In this document: in pieces, positions 7,840 to 14,669 of the stretch
How positions within the stretch are numbered: the stretch's first letter is position 1
How the letters are laid out: every line of letters begins with the position of its first letter
NCBI RefSeq assembly: GCF_900188385.1
Contig: NZ_FZOI01000015.1
Location: 62,001-126,000 of the forward strand
From: Azospirillum sp. RU38E
GTDB taxonomy: Bacteria > Pseudomonadota > Alphaproteobacteria > Azospirillales > Azospirillaceae
Length of the DNA stretch: 64,000 bases
Direction: 5' to 3'
The notes under the pieces: generated by a model
Database searches by the model: none
Seen by the model: only the letters and a program-made list of their open reading frames with translations
What the model was told of the DNA's origin: nothing
Made by a program: the position numbers and the translations under genes

Positions 7840-10164
7840 ATGGTGCGCAACTGGATGAAGATGGGGCAGATGGCGGCGACGGTGGCGCTGCTGGCCGGGG
7901 CCGGGATTATGGCGGCGCCGTCGGCCTTGGCACAGGCGGTCGCCGAACAGGGATTTGACATTCCCGCTGGCCCCCTGGGAACGGCGGTGGCCCGATGGGG
8001 CCAGCAGGCCGGGATCATCATCACTGCCGATCCTGATCTCGTCCGTGGAAAGCAGACACAAGGCCTGTCAGGCCGCTTCGCGCCCGTGGCGGCGCTTGAA
8101 CACCTTCTGGCCGGCACTGGGCTGCGGGCACAGGCAGGGCCGGGTGGCACCTACAGCCTCTCGCCGCTGCCGGCTGCTGTGCGCCCTGCTGTGCGCGAGC
8201 AGGAAGCGGCAGCCGATCTGCCTGAAATCGTGGTTGTTGGCGTGCTGACCGATATTGCCATCGACCAGAAGGAAATCGAAATGCGGCAGGCATCCGACCT
8301 GTCTGACCTGTTCCGACAGGTGCCATCGGTGTCGGTTGGCGGGTCTGTTGGCATCGCCCAGAAAATCTATGTGCGGGGCCTGGAGGACAGCCTGCTGAAT
8401 GTCACCGTCGACGGTGCTCCCCAGCGCGGCACGCTATTCCACCATGTCGGGCGCGTTTCCATTGAACCGGAATTGCTGAAAAGCGTGGAGGTTCAGGCCG
8501 GTGCCGGTGAGGCGACCGCCGGTTTCGGTGCCATCGGTGGTGCCATCCGTTTTCGCACCAAGGATGCCGAAGACCTGCTGGCACCGGATCGCAACATGGG
8601 CGGCATCGCCAAGGCCGGCTGGTTCAGCAATGACGGCTACAAGTTAAGCGGCACACTTTACGGGCGTCTCGCGGGTGATATCGGCTTTGTCGGCTCCTAT
8701 GTCCGTGTTGACCGCGACGACATGAAGGATGGGGCGGGCAACCGGCTGCGCGGAACCTCAGCAGAACAGGAACTTGGCTTTGTGAAGCTGGGTGGCCATG
8801 TCGCTGAAGATCATCAACTGAGCGTTAGCTTTGAGCAACGTAACGAGAAGGCGTCCTTTGGACAGCGGCCCAACTGGCCGGTGCTGGAGGGGGCACAACT
8901 GTTCCCGGCAGAGGGCAAGCGGCAGACGGGTGTCGTTAATTACCAGGGCGATCTGGGGCTGGTGGAACTGGAGGCGACGGGCTACTGGACCCGGTCACGC
9001 TTTATCCAGGACCGCTATGATCGCTGGGGGCTGTATGGCGGCTCCATCCGCAGCCTGGGAGGCGACCTGCGTGCCCGCGTCGATCTGGGGGCTCACGACA
9101 TTACGGTCGGCAGCGAATATCGTGACGATCAGGTGATCGGCGAATATCTGGGTGATCCGGCGGTCTGGGGCAAATGGGCTTGGAGTGCCGCTGTCGGTCG
9201 CTTCAAGGAAAAGGGCGAAGTGCTGGGCTTTTATATCCAGGACCATTGGCAGGTGGCGGAACCCTTGCTGTTGAGCGTTGGTGCCCGTTATGACGCCTAT
9301 GATCTGGAGCAGGTAACCTATGCCAACGGTACCGACAGCGATGGGATCAGCCTGAATGCGGGCCTGAACTACCAGGTCACCGATGCCGTGTCGGCCAATA
9401 TCGGCTATGCGCAGGCGTTTCGGGGCAAGGAGATCGGCGACGCTTTCACCCTGGAAAAGCGGCCCCGCCGTATCTCACTGTCGCCAACCTTGAAACCGGA
9501 AAAGGTCGGCAATTTCGAGGCGGGTCTGGCCTATGACCAGGATGGGTTCCGCGCCTCGGTTGCCTATTACAACATGCGCATCAAGGATGTGATCCTGGAC
9601 CAGTTGGGCAATGGCGCGCCCCCCCAGGATGCGGTCTACTATGAGAATATTGGGCGTTTCCGGGCCAAGGGTGTCGAATTGCGGGCTGGCTACAGCCATG
9701 GTCCTTTCGCCATCGACGCCTATTACAACCATTACCGGTCACGCCTCAACGGCGACCTGATCGAGGGATATGAACATATCGGCCTGGGCAACTCTGTCGG
9801 TAATAACTGGAGCGTTACCGCGGGCTATGCCCCCACGCAGGATCTGGGCTTTGAGGTGGCGGTAACTCGGTTCAATGCGCTGAACGATATCGAGGTTCTG
9901 CAGCGCGGCGTTGCCATCGGCTGGATCGACGAAACGCAATATGTCAGCAAGCCTGGCTATACGGTGGTCGACCTTTTTGCCCGCTGGCAGCCGCTGGGCG
10001 ATGACAGCCTTACCGTGACAGCCGGTGTCTATAACCTGTTTGACAAGCTGTACCGGGCCCATGCCAGCGTCGCCGATTACAATGCCATTCCTGGCTGGGA
10101 AGGGGTGGCTGGCGTCTATGAACCGGGGCGGGATGTCCGCCTGTCGGTAGCCGTCCGCTACTGA
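7840..10164 (+). CDS. TonB-dependent transducer receptor with N-terminal STN domain
   Basis: FecA/FpvA-type outer-membrane receptor. The ATG at 7840 lies 7 bases after AAGGA (7828-7832); the ATG at 7837 is too close. The signal peptide ends near APSALAQA. The STN signalling domain is residues ~35-105 (FDIPAGPLGTAVARWGQQAG; SGRFAPVAALEHLLAGTGL). It contacts FecR and makes this the sensor for the preceding sigma/anti-sigma pair. Plug (YVRGLEDSLLNVTVDGAPQ; GFGAIGGAIRFRT) and barrel follow, ending VAVRY. The ligand is unknown: YAQAFRGKEIGDAF resembles but does not match the FRAP box of haem receptors. The 80 bp before it hold no obvious terminator. Confidence 0.87.
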   Translation: MVRNWMKMGQMAATVALLAGAGIMAAPSALAQAVAEQGFDIPAGPLGTAVARWGQQAGIIITADPDLVRGKQTQGLSGRFAPVAALEHLLAGTGLRAQAGPGGTYSLSPLPAAVRPAVREQEAAADLPEIVVVGVLTDIAIDQKEIEMRQASDLSDLFRQVPSVSVGGSVGIAQKIYVRGLEDSLLNVTVDGAPQRGTLFHHVGRVSIEPELLKSVEVQAGAGEATAGFGAIGGAIRFRTKDAEDLLAPDRNMGGIAKAGWFSNDGYKLSGTLYGRLAGDIGFVGSYVRVDRDDMKDGAGNRLRGTSAEQELGFVKLGGHVAEDHQLSVSFEQRNEKASFGQRPNWPVLEGAQLFPAEGKRQTGVVNYQGDLGLVELEATGYWTRSRFIQDRYDRWGLYGGSIRSLGGDLRARVDLGAHDITVGSEYRDDQVIGEYLGDPAVWGKWAWSAAVGRFKEKGEVLGFYIQDHWQVAEPLLLSVGARYDAYDLEQVTYANGTDSDGISLNAGLNYQVTDAVSANIGYAQAFRGKEIGDAFTLEKRPRRISLSPTLKPEKVGNFEAGLAYDQDGFRASVAYYNMRIKDVILDQLGNGAPPQDAVYYENIGRFRAKGVELRAGYSHGPFAIDAYYNHYRSRLNGDLIEGYEHIGLGNSVGNNWSVTAGYAPTQDLGFEVAVTRFNALNDIEVLQRGVAIGWIDETQYVSKPGYTVVDLFARWQPLGDDSLTVTAGVYNLFDKLYRAHASVADYNAIPGWEGVAGVYEPGRDVRLSVAVRY

Positions 10165-10165
10165 T

Positions 10166-11287
10166 ATGGCCAAGATTACCGGGGAAAGGGGGGCACCATC
10201 CTGGCGATGGCGCCCCCTGGCGCGCCGACTGCATCGCTGGTTCGGGCTGCTGGCCGTGCTGTGGTTGCTGCCCCTGGCGCTGACCGGGTCGGCCATCACA
10301 TTTTATGACGAGCTGGATCGTTGGTTGAATCCAGACTGGCGGACGGTTGCATTAAGCGACAACCCGCCGGCCCTGGATCGGGCCCTGGCGGCGGCGTCAC
10401 AGCAACTGCCTGGTTTCACGGCGCGCTTCGTGGATATTCCAAACCGGGCGGGTGACAGCATCGCCATCGTCGGATCAGCGCCGATGGGGGGCGGGGAAGC
10501 GGTTTCCGTTCAGCTTTTCGCTGATCCGCGTGACGGATCCTTGCTGGGTTGGCGGGAGACGGAGGTGCTGTCCTTTGACCGCCGCCACCTGATGGATACG
10601 CTTTACGCCCTGCATATGGATCTGATGCTGGGGCCGGTGATGGTCTGGATTCTGGGGCTGATGGCTTTGTTCTGGATTATCGATCACATCATCGCCACGG
10701 CCCTTTCCTTCCCCGCCCTGGCTAAGTGGCGTGCGTCCTTTGCCGTGGGCGGTCGCGGATTCAGCCTGAAATGGCTGTTTGATCTGCACCGCGCCGGGGG
10801 CCTGTGGCTGTTCCCAATCACCTTCATCCTGGCTGTCACTTCCCTGACCCTGACTTGGCATGAGGAAACGCGGGATGCAGCCCGGCTGCTGGTGCCGGTG
10901 TCAGAACGACTGCATTACGGGTTTCCGGTGCTACCGGTTGCGGCACCTGCGATCGGGGTGGAGCAAGCCGTCGCCTTCGCTGGTGGGGGCGTGGACAGTG
11001 TGGTGCCGCTACCCCGTTATGGCGTCTATGGCGTTCGCCGTTTCGACGACCGCGACATGGATGGTTATGGTCGATTATGGGTTTATGTGTCGATGATGGA
11101 TGGCCGCCTTCTAGGAAGCCGGCACGACCGGGGAGAAGGGGGAGGCGATTTGTTCTTTGCCTGGCAGTACCCCCTGCATTCCGGCAAAGGCTTGGGTCTA
11201 CCCGGCCGGATTCTGGTGCTGCTGGCCGGGTTGGCCACTGCCGGCCTTTGCATCACAGGCCTATGGCTGTGGTGGCGGCGACGTTAG
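10166..11287 (+). CDS. PepSY-associated TM protein, putative siderophore-iron reductase
   Basis: Inner-membrane protein of 373 residues with four PepSY-TM helices: WFGLLAVLWLLPLALTGS near residue 30, a pair near 150-180, one near 215, and a last helix before the WLWWRRR C-terminus. Conserved His residues sit next to the helices (LHRWFG, ALHMD, DLHRAGG), as in PiuB/FpvG-like proteins that help release iron from siderophores. The start ATG follows the receptor stop by one base, so it belongs to the FecI-FecR-receptor operon. Family and context support an iron role; the reaction is inferred. Confidence 0.75.
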   Translation: MAKITGERGAPSWRWRPLARRLHRWFGLLAVLWLLPLALTGSAITFYDELDRWLNPDWRTVALSDNPPALDRALAAASQQLPGFTARFVDIPNRAGDSIAIVGSAPMGGGEAVSVQLFADPRDGSLLGWRETEVLSFDRRHLMDTLYALHMDLMLGPVMVWILGLMALFWIIDHIIATALSFPALAKWRASFAVGGRGFSLKWLFDLHRAGGLWLFPITFILAVTSLTLTWHEETRDAARLLVPVSERLHYGFPVLPVAAPAIGVEQAVAFAGGGVDSVVPLPRYGVYGVRRFDDRDMDGYGRLWVYVSMMDGRLLGSRHDRGEGGGDLFFAWQYPLHSGKGLGLPGRILVLLAGLATAGLCITGLWLWWRRR

Positions 11288-11453
11288 GCGCTCTTCGCGT
11301 CGCGCCTGTGGTTCAAGAAAAGCTGGCATTGATTAAGTGTCGACCCGTGATTCTGAACCGGCGTCCTCGACCTGAATCGAGCATTTGAAGGCCAACAGCC
11401 GGCTGAAGCACCCGGATTCGTCACGGGAATTTTTCGCCTGAAAAATCGGTCTC
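11288..11453. other. Intergenic spacer before repeat cluster
   Basis: I see no gene, strong hairpin or promoter motif here. It separates the end of the iron operon from the repeat cluster that starts at 11454. Confidence 0.4.
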
Positions 11454-11614
11454 ATACCAATCTCCCTTGATCGTGACCGATCCAGGGAGATTTTTTGTTC
11501 CCTCAGGCGCCGGGCGGGCGCATCCGCGCCCTTGGCTTACGCGCCCACGCGGGCGCGGGCCGGCGGTCGCCGGCCTCCAATCCGCCAAGGGTCAAACCCT
11601 CGGCGGATTGGTAT
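11454..11614. repeat. R1 structured repeat, copy a (161 bp)
   Basis: The element starts ATACCAATCTCCC and ends GGCGGATTGGTAT. It holds consecutive stem-loops: CTCCCT/AGGGAG, GGGCGC/GCGCCC, GCGCCC/GGGCGC around ACGC, GCCGGCGGTCGCCGGC, and a strong 35-nt hairpin at 11577-11611 (CCAATCCGCC/GGCGGATTGG arms). Other copies are at 44987-45145 (inverted), 58600-58760 and, partial, 13937-14032. The 3' end abuts the 94-bp R2 element. It has no protein-coding content; an open frame through it is incidental. Confidence 0.85.
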
Positions 11615-11705
11615 ACCCAAGTGACGGGAGAATCCCGGAACTGGGTATACCTAAGCCCGTGCGGCGTTTGAGCATTTTGCCGAATTTATTCGGCGCTTGG
11701 GTATA
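11612..11705. mobile_element. R2 element, copy a: 94 bp with 10-bp terminal inverted repeats
   Basis: It begins TATACCCAAG and ends CTTGGGTATA, exact inverted termini. The reverse complement matches 52906-52999 at 92 of 94 positions by eye. Size, termini and lack of coding capacity fit a MITE-like element or an intergenic palindromic repeat. It is fused to R1 copy a at a shared GTATAC junction. Confidence 0.75.
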
Positions 11706-11836
11706 TAATATCAAAAATAAATCCGAAAATATGCCAGCAGCCGGTGACAAATCCGGGGAAATGCCGGGCGGCGGCATCCGCCGCCTTGGCTTATGCGTCC
11801 AAAAGCACGCGGGTAGCAGTCGCTGGCCGCCAAGGG
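11706..11836. repeat. Degenerate R1/R3-like sequence
   Basis: The stretch after R2a is AT-rich to ~11740. It then reads GGCGGCGGCATCCGCCGCC followed by TTGGCTTATGCG and, near 11820, CTGGCCGCCAAGGGTCA. These are the internal blocks of R1/R3 elements in worn form. There is no gene. Confidence 0.4.
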
Positions 11837-12619
11837 TCATGTTCCATGCCCCTTGGTCTTCTCCGCCAGTTCCCCCGCCAGCCGCAGCATCAAGGCAATA
11901 TCCTGATCGCGGGACAGGCGGTGGTCACCGTCCTTCACCAGCACCACCCGCACATCATCGCCAGCCAGCGCCCCGGCCAGTTCCAGGCTGGTCTGCCAGG
12001 GGATATCCGGGTCGCGCTGGCCATGCAGCAGGCGGACCGGACAGGTTAGGGGGATCGGCCCCGGCAGCAGCAGATGGGCCCTTGCCTCCGCCAGCAGGTG
12101 GCGGGTGATGGGATATCCGGCGGGATCATAGGCCGATGGCGCGATGAAGCGTCCGTCGCGTTCCAGGGCCGCCAACTGGTCCGGCCCCAGCCGGGAACAT
12201 ATCATCCGTTCGGTGAAATCCGGGGCGGTGGCAATGCCCAACAGGCCCGCCACGCGGTCCGGCCGTGCCAGTGCCACCAGCAGGGCGATCCAGCCGCCCA
12301 TGCTGGACCCGACCAGGATCTGCGGCCCGTCTGTCAGCCGGTCGAGCACGGCCAGCGCATCATCGCGCCATTGGCCGATGCTGCCCTGTTCCCACGCCCC
12401 GCCGCTGGCCCCGTGGCCCTGATAATCAAAGCGGATGAAGGCGCGGCCTTCGCGCTGGGCCCAGGCCTCCAGCGCTGTTGCCTTGATGCCCGTCATGTCC
12501 GATCGGAAACCGCCTAAGAAGACCAGCCCCGGATTCCGCCCTGCCGTGCGCCGATAGGCTATGGTGGTGCCAGCCGTTTCCAGGCTATGTATCGGCTCTT
12601 CGTCACCCATCAGTCGCAT
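11837..12619 (-). CDS. Alpha/beta hydrolase (serine esterase/thioesterase-like)
   Basis: This is a 260-residue single-domain alpha/beta hydrolase. The nucleophile elbow is VGSSMGGW (GxSxG), the acid Asp is in LLHGQRDPDIPW, and the catalytic His is in KDGDHRLS. FIRFDYQGHGASGG precedes the elbow, as in ABHD10/palmitoyl-thioesterase-like and carboxylesterase families. The substrate is unknown. There is no signal peptide, so it should be cytoplasmic. Starts at 12619 or 12610 are both possible. The divergent glycosyltransferase starts at 12623, leaving almost no space between the two start codons, so their promoters or leaders must overlap coding sequence. Confidence 0.8.
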   Translation of the reverse strand: MRLMGDEEPIHSLETAGTTIAYRRTAGRNPGLVFLGGFRSDMTGIKATALEAWAQREGRAFIRFDYQGHGASGGAWEQGSIGQWRDDALAVLDRLTDGPQILVGSSMGGWIALLVALARPDRVAGLLGIATAPDFTERMICSRLGPDQLAALERDGRFIAPSAYDPAGYPITRHLLAEARAHLLLPGPIPLTCPVRLLHGQRDPDIPWQTSLELAGALAGDDVRVVLVKDGDHRLSRDQDIALMLRLAGELAEKTKGHGT

Positions 12620-12622
12620 CCC

Positions 12623-13840
12623 ATGTCCATTTCCGATAGCGCTGGTACCCTAGCCAGCGATGATGTTGCGGTAAACCCGCCCGTGGACCCGTACCCCCTG
12701 TTTGGTAACGGGCGGCCCACCATCCTGCAGGTGATCCCCACCCTGGTGACCGGCGGGGCGGAGCGCGGGTGCATCGACATTGCCGCCGCCGTGCAGCGGG
12801 CGGGCGGCACGGCCATCGTCGTCTCGGCTGGCGGGCCGATGTCGCGGGAACTGGAACGCTATGGCGCCCAGCACATCACCCTGCCGGTGCAATCCAAGAA
12901 CCCCTTCACCATGCGGCGCAATGCCGCCAGGCTGGCGGCGATCATCCGCGAAAACCGAGTGGATTTGATCCATGCCCGTTCCCGTGCCCCGGCCTGGAGT
13001 GCGATGTGGGCGGCGCGGCGCACTGGCATTCCCTTCGTCACCACCTTCCACGCGCCCTATAATTTCAAGTCGCGGCTGAAGCGCTGGTACAATTCGGTGA
13101 TGGCGCAGGGCGACCGCATCATCGCTGTTTCCGGCTTTGTCTATGACCATGTGGCGCAGAATTACGGCGTGGGGCCGGACCGGTTGCGGCTCATCCATCG
13201 TGGCGTTGACGTGGATATCATGTCGCCGGAAAAGGTGACCCAGGCCCGCATGGCGCAATTGATCCAGCAATGGCGCCTGCCGGAGGATCAGCGCATCGTG
13301 CTGCTGCCCGGCCGGTTGACCCGCTGGAAGGGCCAGACCCTGCTGATCGATGCCATCGCCCGGCTGGGTCGCGCCGATGTGCGCGCCGTGCTGGTGGGCG
13401 ATGATCAGGGCCGCACCGAATATCGCCAGGAACTGGAAGAACAGATCCGCCGGCTGAACCTGGGCGGCCATGTCACCATTGCCGGCCACTGCAACGACAT
13501 GGCGGCGGCCTATATGCTGTCCGACGTGGTGGTCAGCGCCTCGACCGAGCCGGAAGCGTTCGGCCGCATCATTGCCGAGGCGCAGGCCATGGGCCGCCCG
13601 GTGATCGTCACCAATCTGGGGGCGGTCAAGGAAACCGTGATCGACGGCACCACCGGGCTGGTGGTGCCGCCCAACGACCCGGAGGCGATGGCCAAGGCCA
13701 TCCGCGCCGCCCTGGACCTGGACCCGCTGCAGCGCCAGGCCGTGGGTATGGACGGGATGCGCCATGTGCGGGAAAATTTCACCAAGGCCGGCATGTGCCA
13801 CGCCACCCTGTCTGTCTATGCAGAGTTGCTGGGGAAATAG
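12623..13840 (+). CDS. GT4-family glycosyltransferase (GT-B fold)
   Basis: About 405 residues from the Met at 12623. An earlier in-frame Met (12587) would put the start inside the divergent hydrolase gene. N-terminal Rossmann lobe: ILQVIPTLVTGGAERGCIDIA, the glycine-rich acceptor-side loop. C-terminal lobe: VLLPGRLTRWKGQ and VSASTEPEAFGRIIAEAQAMG, which contains the EX7E nucleotide-sugar motif of GT4 enzymes, then GLVVPPNDPEAMA. It probably transfers a sugar in envelope polysaccharide or LPS synthesis. No polysaccharide gene lies beside it, so the product is unknown. Confidence 0.88.
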   Translation: MSISDSAGTLASDDVAVNPPVDPYPLFGNGRPTILQVIPTLVTGGAERGCIDIAAAVQRAGGTAIVVSAGGPMSRELERYGAQHITLPVQSKNPFTMRRNAARLAAIIRENRVDLIHARSRAPAWSAMWAARRTGIPFVTTFHAPYNFKSRLKRWYNSVMAQGDRIIAVSGFVYDHVAQNYGVGPDRLRLIHRGVDVDIMSPEKVTQARMAQLIQQWRLPEDQRIVLLPGRLTRWKGQTLLIDAIARLGRADVRAVLVGDDQGRTEYRQELEEQIRRLNLGGHVTIAGHCNDMAAAYMLSDVVVSASTEPEAFGRIIAEAQAMGRPVIVTNLGAVKETVIDGTTGLVVPPNDPEAMAKAIRAALDLDPLQRQAVGMDGMRHVRENFTKAGMCHATLSVYAELLGK

Positions 13841-13936
13841 GCGGGCGGCATCGCGGGCTTGGGCCAGGGCCTCGATGACAGCAGGCGCGTTCCAGTCCAG
13901 AGAGGTGACCAGAAACCGTCAGCTTTGTTCCTTCTC

Positions 13937-14032
13937 ATACCAACCCGCCTAAAGGTTGACCTTTAGGCGGGTTGGAGGCCGACGACCGCCGGCCTGCCGC
14001 TTGGTAGTGGCGTAAGCCAAGCTGCCGGAGGC
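13937..14032. repeat. R1 structured repeat, copy d (partial, inverted)
   Basis: It begins ATACCAACCCGCC and carries the end hairpin at 13940-13975 with arms CCAACCCGCCTAAAGG and CCTTTAGGCGGGTTGG. Against the other copies, several stem positions changed on both sides, so pairing is kept. It continues through the GCCGACGACCGCCGGC block and GCTTGGTAGTGGCGTAAGCC, then loses similarity near GGAGGCATTGGGC. The CTCCCT/AGGGAG end is missing. Confidence 0.75.
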
Positions 14033-14182
14033 ATTGGGCATCCTTCAGTATCAGGAGTTCCATCCGATGCGCGAATCACGCTCTCGCCTCCGATGGAAGC
14101 CAAAATCTGAACAGGCCCTAGAGCGGATCGCGGAAAAGCGGAATCGCTTTGGAGCGTGAATTCGCTCGCTGAACAAGAATTT

Positions 14183-14220
14183 AGAGCCGGGTGCGTTTCC
14201 GTTTAAACGCACCCGGCTCT
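14183..14220. terminator. Perfect 16-bp inverted repeat, possible bidirectional terminator
   Basis: Arms AGAGCCGGGTGCGTTT and AAACGCACCCGGCTCT flank a short loop, a perfect match. It lies between two convergent genes (glycosyltransferase and DUF4280), where a bidirectional terminator would fit. There is no long T-run after either arm, so it could equally be a dispersed palindromic repeat. Confidence 0.45.
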
Positions 14221-14268
14221 AGTGGACATGCGCTAGGCATCTGGGTGTTCTATTTCCGATTTAGGGTC

Positions 14269-14658
14269 TCAGGGCTCGAAAGTCGTGCTTTGTCCTGGGC
14301 TGGCGACCTTGACGATCCCGGCCCAATTGCACATGCAGGTCGATATATTATCCAGGGCCATCGCCGCACCAACTTTAACCATCTGCGCCCCGGGAATCCA
14401 GGGGGATAGGGTGGCTGGAATGCACGGCATTGGTGTCAGCACTCCCATTGCCGCGGCGGTCGCCGATGTGACGACAGGATTGGCTATGCTGGTGCACAGG
14501 CCGAAGGGCAGGATATTGACCATCGGCTTGTGATCTAGAATGTTGGCCGCTGGTGGGCCGCCATCCAGGGTTCTGGATACGGGCGGTACGACCAGAACCG
14601 AAGGCGCGGTTCCGAAGCTACAAACCAGGGTCGCACCTTGTACCACCTGTAATGGCAT
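14269..14658 (-). CDS. DUF4280 domain protein, PAAR-like spike-tip candidate
   Basis: The 129-residue protein matches the DUF4280 pattern throughout: QVVQGATLVCSFGTAPS at the start, GGPPAANILDHKPMVNILPFG with a Cys, VLTPMPCIPATLSPW, and CMCNWAGIVKVASPGQ at the end. DUF4280 proteins are PAAR-like and occur as tips of contractile injection systems. It starts 11 bp after the stop of the upstream caspase-like gene, so the two form one leftward unit. The T6SS operons begin about 8 kb away. A tip role with the T6SS is inference; it could instead work with the caspase partner. Confidence 0.8.
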   Translation of the reverse strand: MPLQVVQGATLVCSFGTAPSVLVVPPVSRTLDGGPPAANILDHKPMVNILPFGLCTSIANPVVTSATAAAMGVLTPMPCIPATLSPWIPGAQMVKVGAAMALDNISTCMCNWAGIVKVASPGQSTTFEP

Positions 14659-14669
14659 TGGCTATCTCC

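Larger units (their letters stand above)
13841..14268. other. Intergenic region with partial R1 copy and a perfect inverted repeat
   Basis: This 428-bp gap lies between the glycosyltransferase and the convergent DUF4280 gene. It holds the partial R1 copy (13937-14032) and the 38-nt inverted repeat (14183-14220). The remainder (14033-14182) includes CGGAAAAGCGGAATCGCTTT, a type of short repeat often seen in alphaproteobacterial spacers. No gene is visible. Confidence 0.5.

Noticed and set aside
9420-9460. Haem receptor assignment for the STN receptor from AFRGKEIGDAF
   Set aside because: It resembles the FRAP box but lacks it, and the NPNL motif is absent, so the ligand is left open.
11454-11705. 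CRISPR-like array
   Set aside because: The repeats are long, structured and dispersed, not short direct repeats with regular spacers, and no cas genes are present.
11467-12108. 213-aa plus-strand open frame through repeats R1a/R2a into the hydrolase gene
   Set aside because: It reads through non-coding structured repeats and then antisense to a supported hydrolase.
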